Of a DNA stretch of 49,614 bases, positions 31,716 to 41,288 are shown one piece after another. Numbering within the stretch: the first letter of the stretch is position 1; the number at the start of each line of letters is the position of its first letter. The stretch covers positions 1-49,614 of the forward strand of contig JAUNJL010000012.1 of NCBI GenBank assembly GCA_030533315.1, read 5' to 3'. The stretch is from Eubacteriales bacterium. Its GTDB lineage: Bacteria > Bacillota_A > Clostridia > Lachnospirales > Lachnospiraceae. The notes under the pieces were generated by a model, which saw only the letters and a list, made by a program, of their open reading frames with translations, ran no database searches and was not told the origin of the DNA. The position numbers and the translations under genes were made by a program.

Positions 31716-33626
31716 ATGATTTTATCTTGTCAAAATATAAACAAGGCCTTTGGAGATAAGGAGATCCTGCGGGACGCCTCCTTTCACATCCAGGAGAGGG
31801 AAAAGGCGGCCCTGATCGGAAACAACGGGGCCGGAAAAACCACCCTGCTTCGGATCATCATCGGGGAGGAGCCCTGCGATTCCGGCACCGTGGTTCTGGC
31901 GAAAGACAAGACTCTGGGCTATCTGGCCCAATACCAGGACATCAAAAGCAGCCACACCATCTATCAGGAGCTTCTGACCACAAAGCAGCACATCCTGGAC
32001 ATGGAACAGCGGATGCGCACCCTGGAGCAGGAGATGAAGCATCACCAGGGCGAGGCCCTGGCGGATCTCATGGAGTCCTACACCCGCCTGACCCATCAGT
32101 TTGAAATGGAAAACGGCTACGCCTGGAAAAGTGAGATCACCGGCGTCCTAAAGGGCCTGGGCTTCGGGGAGGAGGATTTTGACCGCCAGCTTTCCACCCT
32201 GTCCGGCGGCCAAAAAACCAGGGTGGCCCTGGGCAAGCTTCTGATCATGAAGCCGGACGTCCTTCTTTTGGACGAGCCCACCAACCACCTGGATATGGAA
32301 AGCATCTCATGGCTGGAGACCTATTTGATCAACTACCCCGGCGCCGTCTTCATCGTGTCCCATGACCGCTACTTCCTGGACAAGGTGGTAACCAAGGTGG
32401 TGGAGCTGGAGCAGGCCTCCATGCGCATGTACAGCGGCAATTATTCCGACTTTGCGGAGAAGAAGGCCCAGCTTCGGGATGCGCAGTACAAGGCCTATCT
32501 CAACCAGCAGAGGGAGATCCGCCACCAGGAAGCGGTGATCATGAAGCTGAAATCCTTCAACCGGGAAAAATCCATCCGCCGGGCGGAAAGCCGGGAAAAG
32601 CAGCTGGAAAAGATACAGCGCCTGGACCGTCCCGTGGAGGAGCTGGCCCGTATGCGCATCACCCTGGAACCCCGGTACGTCAGCGGAAACGACGTCCTCA
32701 CGGTGGAAAGCCTTTCCAAGGCCTTCCCGGGACAGCCCCTGTTTTCACACATCTCCTTCGATATCAAGCGGGGAGAGCGGGTCGCCCTGATCGGGAACAA
32801 CGGTACGGGAAAGACCACCATCCTGAAGATGCTGAACGGCCTGATCCCGGCGGACGCCGGGCGGATCACCCTGGGGGCCAAGGTGCAGATCGGCTACTAC
32901 GACCAGGAGCACCACGTCCTCCACGCCCAAAAGACCATCTTCCAGGAGATCTCCGACACCTACCCCACCCTGACGGAGACCCAGATCCGCAACATGCTGG
33001 CCGCCTTCCTCTTTACCGGGGACGACGTGTTCCAGGAGATCTCCTCCCTCTCCGGCGGAGAAAGAGGCCGTGTCTCCCTGGCGAAGCTCATGCTCTCCGA
33101 GTCCAATTTCCTCATCCTGGACGAGCCCACCAACCACCTGGACATCGCCTCCAAGGAGATCCTGGAGGAGGCCCTGAACAGCTACACCGGAACGGTCCTG
33201 TACGTGTCCCATGACCGGTATTTCATCAACCAGACGGCCACCCGCATTCTGGATCTGGCCAATCAGTCCCTGGTCAACTATCTGGGAGACTACGACTATT
33301 ATCTGGAAAAGCGGGAGGAGATGACCGCCATTTACGCTCCCCCGGAGGAAACGGAGGGACAGGGTGAAAACCTTCCCACAGAAAACAAGCTTTCCTGGCA
33401 GCAAAAAAAGGAGGAACAGGCCCAAAAGCGAAAAAGAGAAAACGAACTGAAAAGGGTGGAGGCCCGCATCGAGGAGCTGGAAACGCGGGATCGGGAGATC
33501 GACGAGACCCTGGTGCTGCCGGACGTCTGCACCGACGTGGCAAAATGCACGGCCCTCAGCCGGGAAAAAGAAACCGTCGCCTCAGAGCTGGAGGAGCTTT
33601 ACGAAAAATGGGAGGAGCTGGCATGA
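31716..33626 (+). CDS. ABC-F family ribosome-associated ATPase
   Basis: A 636-residue protein with two ABC cassettes and no membrane segments. Walker A motifs are GNNGAGKTT (near residue 36) and GNNGTGKTT (near 363). Signatures are LSGGQKTRVALGKLL and LSGGERGRVSLAKLM, each followed by DEPTNHLD. The linker between cassettes is long and basic, and a C-terminal coiled coil (about 550-636) is present. ABC-F proteins act on the ribosome exit or peptidyl site, as translation factors or antibiotic protectors. Which of these this is cannot be read with confidence; it resembles the YdiF/Uup-like housekeeping type. The leader terminator hints at drug- or translation-responsive control. GGAGG lies seven bases before the ATG. 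Confidence 0.93.
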   Translation: MILSCQNINKAFGDKEILRDASFHIQEREKAALIGNNGAGKTTLLRIIIGEEPCDSGTVVLAKDKTLGYLAQYQDIKSSHTIYQELLTTKQHILDMEQRMRTLEQEMKHHQGEALADLMESYTRLTHQFEMENGYAWKSEITGVLKGLGFGEEDFDRQLSTLSGGQKTRVALGKLLIMKPDVLLLDEPTNHLDMESISWLETYLINYPGAVFIVSHDRYFLDKVVTKVVELEQASMRMYSGNYSDFAEKKAQLRDAQYKAYLNQQREIRHQEAVIMKLKSFNREKSIRRAESREKQLEKIQRLDRPVEELARMRITLEPRYVSGNDVLTVESLSKAFPGQPLFSHISFDIKRGERVALIGNNGTGKTTILKMLNGLIPADAGRITLGAKVQIGYYDQEHHVLHAQKTIFQEISDTYPTLTETQIRNMLAAFLFTGDDVFQEISSLSGGERGRVSLAKLMLSESNFLILDEPTNHLDIASKEILEEALNSYTGTVLYVSHDRYFINQTATRILDLANQSLVNYLGDYDYYLEKREEMTAIYAPPEETEGQGENLPTENKLSWQQKKEEQAQKRKRENELKRVEARIEELETRDREIDETLVLPDVCTDVAKCTALSREKETVASELEELYEKWEELA

Positions 33627-33683
33627 CCGCTCCTCCCTCTCTCATTCCAGACCTTGTCTGGCTTCCCTCCAGATCCGTTTCCG

Positions 33684-34892
33684 TCAAAGAATGCTTTCCA
33701 GTTTTTTCTTCACTGCCAGGATAAAGTCCCGGCTGTTCAGCACCGTCACATTCTCCTGGCTGGTGATCAGAGCCAGATCCTTCGTCATCTCTCCGCCCTC
33801 GATGGTGGCGATGACCGCCTTCTCCAGCTTGTCCCCAAACTCCATCAGCTCCTGGTTCCCATCCAGCTCTCCCCTCTTTCGGAGGGCTCCCGTCCAGGCA
33901 AAGATGGTGGCCACAGAGTTGGTGGAGGTCTCCTCTCCCTTCAGATGCCTGTAATAATGGCGCTGAACGGTGCCGTGTGCGGCCTCGTACTCATAATAGC
34001 CCTTGGGGGAGACCAGAACCGAGGTCATCATGGCCAGGGAGCCAAAGGCGGAGGACACCATGTCGCTCATCACGTCCCCGTCATAATTCTTGCAGGCCCA
34101 GATGAATCCCCCCTCTGCCTTCATGATGCGGGCCACCGCATCGTCGATCAGGGTGTAGAAATAAACGATGCCAGCCTCCTGGAAGGCCTCCTTGTACTCC
34201 TTCTCATAAATCTCCCCGAAAATGTCCTTAAAACGGTGATCGTATTTCTTGGAGATGGTATCCTTGGTGGCGAACCACAGATCCTGCTTCGTGGACAGGG
34301 CGTAGGAGAAGCAGCTTCTGGCAAAGCTCTCGATGGAGCCGTCCAGATTGTGCATTCCCTGGATGACGCCGGGGCCGGCAAAATCATGGATCAGCTCCCG
34401 GACCTCCTTTCCGTCCTCCCCGGTGTAAACCAGCTCCGCCTTCCCCGGCCCGGGAACCTGAAGCTCTGCGTTCTTGTATACGTCCCCGTAGGCATGTCTG
34501 GCGATGGTGATGGGCTTCTTCCAGCTCCTCACGCAGGGCTGGATGCCCTTTACCACGATGGGCGCCCGGAAAACCGTGCCGTCCAGCATGGCCCGGATGG
34601 TGCCGTTGGGGCTCTTCCACATCTGCTTCAGGTCATACTCCTTCATGCGCGCCCCGTTGGGGGTGATGGTGGCGCATTTGACAGCCACCCCGTACTTCAT
34701 GGCCGCCTTCGCCGAGTCGATGGTCACCTGGTCCTCCGTCTCATTGCGGTGCTCAAGCCCCAGGTCATAATATTCCGTGTTCAGGTCGATATATGGCAGC
34801 AACAGCTCGTCCTTGATCATTTTCCAGAGGATCCGGGTCATCTCGTCTCCGTCCATCTCCACCAGGGGTGTCGTCATCTGAATTTTTTTCAT
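33684..34892 (-). CDS. icd: NADP-dependent isocitrate dehydrogenase (eukaryote-like type)
   Basis: A 402-residue isocitrate dehydrogenase of the homodimeric, eukaryote-like subfamily. It starts [17 protein letters not shown] and has the substrate segment KSPNGTIR, the metal-binding [28 protein letters not shown] region, and the cofactor segment [11 protein letters not shown]. It converts isocitrate to 2-oxoglutarate, making NADPH and feeding glutamate synthesis. The ATG at 34892 has AAGGAGG upstream. It has its own strong promoter and is convergent with the ABC-F gene. No other TCA-cycle gene is in the window. Confidence 0.96.
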   Translation of the reverse strand: MKKIQMTTPLVEMDGDEMTRILWKMIKDELLLPYIDLNTEYYDLGLEHRNETEDQVTIDSAKAAMKYGVAVKCATITPNGARMKEYDLKQMWKSPNGTIRAMLDGTVFRAPIVVKGIQPCVRSWKKPITIARHAYGDVYKNAELQVPGPGKAELVYTGEDGKEVRELIHDFAGPGVIQGMHNLDGSIESFARSCFSYALSTKQDLWFATKDTISKKYDHRFKDIFGEIYEKEYKEAFQEAGIVYFYTLIDDAVARIMKAEGGFIWACKNYDGDVMSDMVSSAFGSLAMMTSVLVSPKGYYEYEAAHGTVQRHYYRHLKGEETSTNSVATIFAWTGALRKRGELDGNQELMEFGDKLEKAVIATIEGGEMTKDLALITSQENVTVLNSRDFILAVKKKLESIL

Positions 34893-34933
34893 AATCTCCT
34901 CCTTATCTGCTGTCTGTGTCTTCATTTTCTCCT

Positions 34934-34962
34934 ATTGTACTCAAAAAGACTTCCTCCGTCAA
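34934..34962 (-). promoter_or_regulatory. SigA-type promoter for icd
   Basis: On the minus strand TTGACG (34957-34962) and TACAAT (34934-34939) are separated by 17 bases, 42 bases before the icd start. Confidence 0.75.
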
Positions 34963-34994
34963 CGTTTTTTCCTCTTTGCCCCCGCCCGCTCCTC

Positions 34995-35799
34995 TCACAG
35001 AGAAAGAAAACGGTTCAGGTCAAACAGTCCCCAGCCCTGAAGATTTTTTGGCAGTCCTAAGTCCCTTGCGCTTTCCTTCAGCCGCATTTTGATCTCCTTG
35101 TTGGTAAGGCTTCCGTCCTTTTCCAGGGCACAGGCCACCGCACCGGAGATCACCGGCGTGGACATGGAGGTGCCGCTTTTGACCCCATATCCGTTTCCCG
35201 GCCCCGGCACACAGGAGACGATCCCCCCTCCCGGAGTGACGATGTCCGGCTTGCAGACGCACTCCCAGGTAGGCCCCCTCCCGGAGACGCCGCTTTTTCC
35301 ATCCAGAAGGTCGCTGGCTCCCACGGTGATCACCTTCTTGCTGCTTCCAGGGGCCGTGATGCTCCCCGCCCTCGGCCCCTGATTCCCGGCGGCGGCCACC
35401 ACCACATACCCCCTGTCCCAAAGCTGCTCCGCCCCCTGGATGAGGGAGGCCACCTCCCATCCGGCCCCGTAGGAGGCCCCCACGGAAATGTTCACCACCC
35501 GAACGCCGTAAAGCTCCCCGTGGCCCAGGATCCACTGAAAGGCCCTCAGCACGTCCTCCTTGCTACCGTTCCCATATTGATCCAGCACTTTTAGGGAAAC
35601 GATCCCACATTCCGGGGCCACTCCCCGGTATTTTCCCTGGGAAGCCCTGCCGCTGCCCCCCAGGATCCCAGCCACGTGGGTGCCGTGGCCGTTGTCGTCG
35701 TAGGGCGTGCGGCGCCGGTGCAGAAAATCAAAAAAGGCCACGATGCGGTTCCCAAAATCCACGTGAGGGTATATCCCCTCTCGTGTCAAGGAACTGCAC
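34995..35799 (-). pseudogene. Broken S8 subtilisin-like protease (5' truncated, frameshifted)
   Basis: About 264 codons encode most of a subtilase: the histidine motif NGHGTHVAG, the oxyanion AAAGNQGP, and the serine motif SGTSMSTPVISG. The catalytic aspartate is not in this frame. Just upstream, another frame reads VQFLDT, which should join GIYPHVDF as LDT-GIYPH; the frames differ by one base at a GGGG run. The 30 or so residues normally preceding the aspartate are missing because the LysR gene ends at 35819. No ribosome site precedes the TTG at 35789. Without the aspartate the product would be inactive. A sequencing error could explain the shift but not the missing N-terminus. Confidence 0.7.
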
Positions 35800-35818
35800 G
35801 AGCCTTTTTTCGGCCTGG

Positions 35819-36742
35819 CTACGCTTCCTTTCCGTAATGCTGGGTGATCAGCCGCATGAAGATGTTCTCCTCCGGCGTGTGCATTTTTTTACGGTCATTT
35901 GTGAAAAGCACCAGGTTCATGGTCATGTTGGTGTCCAGACGGCGGGTGATGACGTTGTGCTTCTGCAGCTCATCCTTCTGCCAGCAGTTGCCCAGCATAA
36001 ACGCATCCATCTTATTCAGCATCCCCACCATCAGAGGATAATTGTTTGCCACCAGGGTGTTTTCCAGGTCTCCCACCGGCACCCCGTCAATGGCCACGGA
36101 CTGTCGAAGGATGGAATAGGTGTCAAAAGGAAGATGGCAGAAGGTACATTTCTTCAGATCCTCCGCAGTAATCTTTTCCTTGCTGTAAAGACTGCTGGCC
36201 TCCGTGATATGAGCGTACAGAGGGCCGCTGTCCACCACGATCAGCTTCATCTTCCGCGCCTCCGCCACGTTCTGGATGATGGGAAGCTCCAGATCGCTGA
36301 CCACCGCCAGCCCCATCTCGCTTTTTCCCTGGCACACGTTGTTGATCAGCTCCTCCAGGGCCACCTCCTCCACGTTGATCACCGTCTCCTTTGCCCTGCA
36401 CTCCTTACAGAACTCCGCAAACAGGCTTTCCTTCAGAAGAAGGGAGTAGACGGAAATGCTGATCTCCGCATTGTGGACCACGTCACTGGTATTTTTCAGC
36501 TCACTGATCAGCTCCATCTCTTTTAAAACGGTCTGTCCGTACTGATAAAGCATCTCCCCGTCTCTGGTAAGGGTGACTCCCTTATCGTAGCGATTCAGGA
36601 GAGGCTTCCCCACCTCATCCTCCAGCGCCTTCATGCTGGCGCTCAAGGTGGGTTGGGAAATAAAAAGCTTTTCTGCCGCCTTATTAATGCTCCCTGTCTC
36701 TGCAACCGTCACAAAACGCTGCAGCTGTGCTATTTTAACCAT
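35819..36742 (-). CDS. LysR family transcriptional regulator
   Basis: A 307-residue LysR-type regulator. The N-terminal winged helix is clear (LQRFVTVAETGSINKAAEKLFISQPTLSASMKALEDEVG). The C-terminal effector-binding domain spans about residues 90-300. The effector is unknown. GAGGAG lies eleven bases before the ATG and a promoter at 36763-36790. A 9-bp inverted repeat at 36800-36832 upstream of the -35 may be its own operator. The neighbour downstream is the broken subtilase. Confidence 0.92.
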   Translation of the reverse strand: MVKIAQLQRFVTVAETGSINKAAEKLFISQPTLSASMKALEDEVGKPLLNRYDKGVTLTRDGEMLYQYGQTVLKEMELISELKNTSDVVHNAEISISVYSLLLKESLFAEFCKECRAKETVINVEEVALEELINNVCQGKSEMGLAVVSDLELPIIQNVAEARKMKLIVVDSGPLYAHITEASSLYSKEKITAEDLKKCTFCHLPFDTYSILRQSVAIDGVPVGDLENTLVANNYPLMVGMLNKMDAFMLGNCWQKDELQKHNVITRRLDTNMTMNLVLFTNDRKKMHTPEENIFMRLITQHYGKEA

Positions 36743-36762
36743 TCTTAAAACGACTCCTCTCT

Positions 36763-36832
36763 GTTACAGTACCGCGATTTCTTCTGTCAAATACGACAAC
36801 AAGATGCGTTGTCTCTCAAAAGCCGCATCTTG
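36763..36832 (-). promoter_or_regulatory. lysR promoter and upstream inverted repeat
   Basis: On the minus strand TTGACA (36785-36790) and TGTAAC (36763-36768) are 16 bases apart. Further upstream CAAGATGCG and CGCATCTTG (36800-36808 and 36824-36832) form a perfect 9-bp repeat with a 15-base spacer. The rest of 36833-37182 is AT-rich with a weak GCGG/CCGC hairpin (37001-37022) before a T-run, a possible terminator for the EAL gene. Confidence 0.5.
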
Positions 36833-37182
36833 ATACTGATTTACTATATTATTTAATATACCATATAGAAATATTTTTGGAAACAGGATGTTCCCGTCCC
36901 TTTCAAATTTCGTCATTTTTCACATAATTTATAATCTGGACCTACAAATTTTAATTTTACCACAAAAAGGCCAAGTGAATTTTGAAAAAATTTCTCAGAA
37001 GCGGCCCGGTCAGCCGAACCGCTCGCTACAAATCTTCACAAAAAACACTTGACCCCATAGAATTTTTGCGGACCCTCACACCGCTTCCGGGCCGCATCTT
37101 CTCCGCCTCATCACCTTCCTCGCAGGGTTTCCCAGATCCTCATCCTCTTTCATGGGATCCCACGCATCACCCGGGACGGCCT

Positions 37183-39441
37183 TTAGCCCTCGCTGACTGC
37201 CAGAGCTCCCATCATGGACGCTTCCTTTTTCAGGAGGGACAGATACCCCTCCCGCTCCAGGGGCTTGGAATAATGATAGCCCTGAGCCATGTAGCAATTA
37301 TTCTTTACGAGGAAGCCTGCCTGCTCCTCGTTCTCCACGCCCTCCGCAATGATCTGCATATTCAGATGATTCGCCATGTTGATGGTGGAATTAATGATAA
37401 TGTTCATCTTCTCGCTGCCAATGGCGTCGATGAAGGATTTGTCCAGCTTAATGGTGTCAAAGCTGGTGTCACACAGGGAAAGGAGGGTGGAGCTCCCCTT
37501 TCCGTAATCATCCATGTCCACCTGAAAACCCATCTGGTGCAGCTCCCACACCATCTGATCCATAATCCTCTTGTCGCTGTAGGAGGTGCTCTCCGTGATC
37601 TCGAAGGATATCTGCCGGCCCGTGATGCTGTAAAGCTTCGTGATGGCCTGGATCTTCCCCACGATGCCCGGCTTTACCAGGTGGAGCTTGGAAAGGTTCA
37701 CGGAGATGGGACGCATGTCGATCCCCTCTTTTTTCGCCCGGTTAATGTCCATGCACACCGTCTTTAGCACATACTCGTCCAGCTCCACGATCTGTCCCGT
37801 GTTTTCAAAAACCGGGATAAAGGATCCGGGGAAGATGATGGTGCCGTCTCTCTTCTTCCACCGCACCAGGGCCTCGGCCCCGCAGATCCTCCGGGAACGC
37901 ATATCATACTTGGGCTGGTACCACACCTGAAACTCCTTCTTCTGGATGGCCTCCCGAAAGGCCAGCTCCATGTTTCGGTATTCTACCTGCACCTCCAGAT
38001 TGTCGTCATAGAAGCGAAACTTCTCCGTAAAGCTTCCTTTGATCTCGTTTTTCGCCAAAAGGGCATTGCTGTATATCAGGTTGATCTGGTCGAACTGGGT
38101 CAGAGGGCAGATTCCAAAGGAGACGGTCAGCTCCAAAAGCTCCTTGTTTTCGATCTTCTCCTCCAGCACCTGGCAGAAACATTCCAGCTTTCCGGCAATC
38201 TCCTCCTTGCTTTTTCCCCTCATGATGGCCACGAAGATATCCGCATGGTAATGATAGATCTGATCCTCCGGCAGGGTTTCCTGGAAGGTATGAAAAACCT
38301 TTTTCAGGATGTCGTCTCCCACCTTGACCCCATAGATCAGATTGATCATTTTGAACTTGTCAATGTCAAAATTCACCAGATACCGGTTTTCCCTTTCCTC
38401 CTGGGGAATGTCCGAAAAGATATGCTTGTAGTACTGATAATTCTTTCCGCCGGTGAGCCGGTCGCGGAAAACCACCTGGAAAATCTTTTTCTGAAATCCA
38501 TGGTACACGAAGACGAAAAGGCCGGTGATGGCGGCGATCACCCCGTAAAGCCCCAGTATGATGTACAGGATGTTCCGGTTGATCTCCCTTGCGGCGGCAT
38601 ACATATAATCCGCCTCGGCGTAGGTGAGCAGATACCATTCTGTCTTTTCCATAGGAGCCGCAAAGCCCAGGTAGGAGGTGCCGTCCTTCTCAAATTCATA
38701 GAAAAGCTGCTTCGGATCTCCCTCCGCCTCGCCGGGCACCATCCATCCATTGGAATCCAGGTAGGCGGCCATCCCGCCGTCCAGCTCCTCGAAGGATCCG
38801 CCCTCCCAGAGAGCCACACACCTTCCCTGGCCATTCATGGCCACGCTCCTGCCGTTTCCGTCAAAGGAGGAGATATCCGTCATCTCCAAAAAGTCCCGGG
38901 ACCGGTAGGCGGCAGCCAGGATCAAGGTGGTCTCGCCGTCCATCACCACCGGCACGGCGATGAAATTAATGGGCAGCTCCCCTTCCCCCGCCAGGTAGCT
39001 TTCCGAGACAAGGGATTCTCCGTTCATGCCCCTTTGCAGGTAATCGCTGTCCTTTCCCATGTGGAAGGACTCTCCATTGACCGTGACGCAAAGGCCCTCT
39101 CCGTTCACAACGCCCATGTCAAAATATCCATAATTGTCCCGATGGCTGCCCAGGATTCCCAGAATTTTTTTCACGTCCCTGTTCCTGCTCCTGGAAATCT
39201 CCTTGGCAACCGTGGTCAAAAACATCTGCTCTGCGTTGATCTTCTCATCCAGCATCTTCGCATTCTGGATCCCCACGCTTTGGAGAGATTTTCGGGCCTG
39301 CTCCTCCACCAGCCCCTTCACATTGCCGCCAAACTGCATAAAAGCAGAAATGCCCACCAAGATCATACCAAGGACAAGCATTGCGATACTGACCTTGGTG
39401 CGCACATTCAGCCGAAACATTTTTCTTTTGACTGCTTTCAT
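37183..39441 (-). CDS. Membrane sensor with degenerate GGDEF and intact EAL domain
   Basis: A 752-residue c-di-GMP-related protein. An N-terminal membrane segment (about residues 14-34) and a second near 285-310 flank an extracytoplasmic Cache-like sensor domain. The GGDEF domain has YHADIF in place of GG(D/E)EF, so cyclase activity is unlikely. The EAL domain keeps its catalytic set: AEALVRW, SVNLS, FEITEST, DMDDYGKG, KLDKSF, AEGVENEEQ and QGYHYSKP. The protein is thus predicted to hydrolyse c-di-GMP, perhaps activated by ligand binding to the dead GGDEF domain. The ATG at 39441 has GGGGG eight bases upstream; an ATG five codons earlier lacks a ribosome site. A structured leader lies upstream. 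Confidence 0.9.
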   Translation of the reverse strand: MKAVKRKMFRLNVRTKVSIAMLVLGMILVGISAFMQFGGNVKGLVEEQARKSLQSVGIQNAKMLDEKINAEQMFLTTVAKEISRSRNRDVKKILGILGSHRDNYGYFDMGVVNGEGLCVTVNGESFHMGKDSDYLQRGMNGESLVSESYLAGEGELPINFIAVPVVMDGETTLILAAAYRSRDFLEMTDISSFDGNGRSVAMNGQGRCVALWEGGSFEELDGGMAAYLDSNGWMVPGEAEGDPKQLFYEFEKDGTSYLGFAAPMEKTEWYLLTYAEADYMYAAAREINRNILYIILGLYGVIAAITGLFVFVYHGFQKKIFQVVFRDRLTGGKNYQYYKHIFSDIPQEERENRYLVNFDIDKFKMINLIYGVKVGDDILKKVFHTFQETLPEDQIYHYHADIFVAIMRGKSKEEIAGKLECFCQVLEEKIENKELLELTVSFGICPLTQFDQINLIYSNALLAKNEIKGSFTEKFRFYDDNLEVQVEYRNMELAFREAIQKKEFQVWYQPKYDMRSRRICGAEALVRWKKRDGTIIFPGSFIPVFENTGQIVELDEYVLKTVCMDINRAKKEGIDMRPISVNLSKLHLVKPGIVGKIQAITKLYSITGRQISFEITESTSYSDKRIMDQMVWELHQMGFQVDMDDYGKGSSTLLSLCDTSFDTIKLDKSFIDAIGSEKMNIIINSTINMANHLNMQIIAEGVENEEQAGFLVKNNCYMAQGYHYSKPLEREGYLSLLKKEASMMGALAVSEG

Positions 39442-39604
39442 TACAAAAACCCCCATCGTCTTGTCACTGTCTGCCCCCTCCCACCAAAGCGGAAGATTTT
39501 GTATCTCTTTTTTTCACGGAAATACTTGGGGCATCCAACGCCTCTGCTGTCTCATACGATCCTGTCGCGGAGGAGTCTGTATCCTTCTCTTACGAAGAAT
39601 TGAC

Positions 39605-39689
39605 AAAAAACCTGCGGCAGCTGGGAAACGTCCATTTTCCTGCCTTCCTCACAGGCAGGGCCTCCGGGGATCAGCCCCCGGCCGCCGCA
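39605..39689 (-). promoter_or_regulatory. Three-stem leader structure with T-run upstream of the EAL gene
   Basis: On the minus strand TGCGGC (39684-39689) pairs with GCCGCA (39613-39618), enclosing two hairpins: GGCC-GGGG/CCCC-GG-GGCC (39659-39683) and CCTGCC/GGCAGG (39639-39659). Six T follow two bases after the closing stem. A TATAAT at 39706-39711 lies just upstream. It looks like a riboswitch-type attenuator, but it lacks the conserved c-di-GMP-I riboswitch sequences. Confidence 0.4.
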
Positions 39690-39711
39690 TGGTATATTCA
39701 GGGTAATTATA

Positions 39712-40043
39712 ATACACCTGTTCCCACAAAGAATAATACCTTTTATCTATATATAAACCCATTTTATCCATAGTTAATGCCTATATTTTCACATCCCTTT
39801 TTGATCGGTCTGCAGGCCCTTCATTTTCGTGCATCAATCCACCTCCATCCCCCGTATCGAGAACCGCCACCGAGATTCCCTTTCCCGTATACGTCCCGTT
39901 CATCCCCTTTTCCCCCTTTTTTTCTTCCTCTCATACTTTACTTTATTCCACAGACCGGCTTTTGCCTGTTTCCCACAAAGAAAGAGGCTTCGGAAAACGA
40001 AGCGCTCATAGGAAGCCCAGGCTGCGGCAGAGCTTTCCCGAAA
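39712..40043. other. Non-coding stretch with no recognised feature
   Basis: This pyrimidine-rich region between the EAL gene leader and the terminator at 40044 holds only short frames without ribosome sites on either strand. I see no RNA gene, repeat or mobile element in it. Confidence 0.5.
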
Positions 40044-40087
40044 GAAAAAAAGGCGGTGCAAAAAGCATTTCTGCCTTTTGCACCGTC
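40044..40087 (-). terminator. Intrinsic terminator of the surface operon
   Basis: On the minus strand a 12-bp stem (GACGGTGCAAAA with TTTTGCACCGCC, one G-U) is followed by seven T. It lies about 40 bases past the stop of the cell-wall-repeat transglutaminase gene. Confidence 0.88.
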
Positions 40088-40128
40088 TTCTGCATGAGTC
40101 TCATCCAGCCTACAGGGCCTGGGACAGC

Positions 40129-41123
40129 CTATTCCCCATAGCGGACGATGGACTGAACCGTGTGGGAAATCCCGTAGGCTCCCGCTCCATAAACTCCCCG
40201 ATACCAGCCCAGTGCATGGGCTTCCGGGTCATAATAGGCCCCGTTGATGCGCACCCAGCAATGACGGGTGTAGCCATCTGCGGCCCCGTCCCTGGTACCG
40301 GAAACTCTCCCGCAGATCAGGTAGGGATCGTACCCGATTTCCCTTGCAAGAGCTGCAAAGGCACAGGCATAGCCGTAGCAGTTTCCCCTTCCCTGTCCCA
40401 GGGCTATGGCCGCCAGTTCCTTCTGCCAGCCAGGCCGCCAGCTGGGATAATACCCACAATAGGACATATGGGTCGTCACGTAGCTCCAGGCCCGCTGAAG
40501 CTTCTGGCCATCCGACATACCAGGCGTCGTGATCCGAGAAAGGATGTTCATGGCGAGAAGCTTGCTGTTGGCGGCCGCGCCGTCCGCAGCATAACCCTGA
40601 TCTGTGAAGGTAATGCCCTCCCGGCTTCTGTTTTTCAGATACAGGCGCCCCTTGGAGTCTGCGTAATACAGCCGGTTGTTCACCGTAAACCACCCCCGGG
40701 AAGCCCTTCCCCTTACATCCACATAATATTTGTTCTTTTTTACGGCAACAACCCTGGGCGTCCTGGGACGGTACAGCCTCCCGTTCTCCCGAAACACATA
40801 CACCTTGCCGCCCCGAGCCATGCTTCCGGTGACGGCCCTTCCCTTTTCGTTAAAAAAGTATCTGTTCTGGCCTACATTCACCCAACGGTTTTTTACCCTT
40901 GCACCCTTTTTGTTGTAGTAGGAATAATAACGGCCTTCCTTCACAAGCCCCTTCTTGGTCTTCGACCTTTTGGCTGGCGCCTGCCCTACGCCGTCCATGT
41001 GATCTGTCAGGGCCTGATACCCCCCCCTTGGAGTTCTGACGCCTCAACGGGCAGAGTGAGAAGGCAAAGGGCCAACATCCAGATGGCCGCCCCCATTTTC
41101 TTCATTTTTTTCAACACATTCAT
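40129..41123 (-). pseudogene. Secreted cell-wall-repeat transglutaminase-like protein, interrupted at a G8 tract
   Basis: The ATG at 41123 (GGGAG upstream) encodes a signal peptide (NVLKKMKKMGAAIWMLALC...VEASELQ). The frame stops about 40 codons in, just after a run of eight G near 41021-41028. With nine G the frame continues as QALTDHMDGVGQAP into an open frame of 289 codons, giving 331 residues in all. That part has aromatic-rich cell-wall-binding repeats (about residues 60-180: YYSYYNKKGARVKNRWV and similar) and a transglutaminase-like domain with Cys in GRGNCYGYA, His in TRHCWVRI and Asp in YYDPEAH. Either the gene is off, or the tract is phase-variable, or one G was miscalled. It closes the surface operon. 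Confidence 0.75.
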
Positions 41124-41288
41124 TCTCTCCCACCTGTCGGCTTCTTCCGGTTTCCCCCCACCGTCCAGATACCTGAAGGATCACGTGCAACAATCCATCC
41201 GCGGCACCGAAGGGTCTGCCCGCCGCATCATCCTTCTGTGGTCGATGCGGCCGGCGCACAGGCCTATCTGAGGAGGCCGGCTCCGCCG

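Noticed and set aside
33654..35060. 468-codon plus-strand frame opposite icd
   Set aside because: It is a shadow of the icd gene; the minus-strand protein is highly conserved and has its own promoter and ribosome site.
39605..39711. c-di-GMP-I riboswitch
   Set aside because: The context invites it, but the conserved CACGCA and GACGCAAAGC segments are absent.
40078..41271. 397-codon plus-strand frame opposite the cell-wall-repeat transglutaminase
   Set aside because: No ribosome site or recognisable domain; the minus strand has signal peptide, repeats and a catalytic triad.
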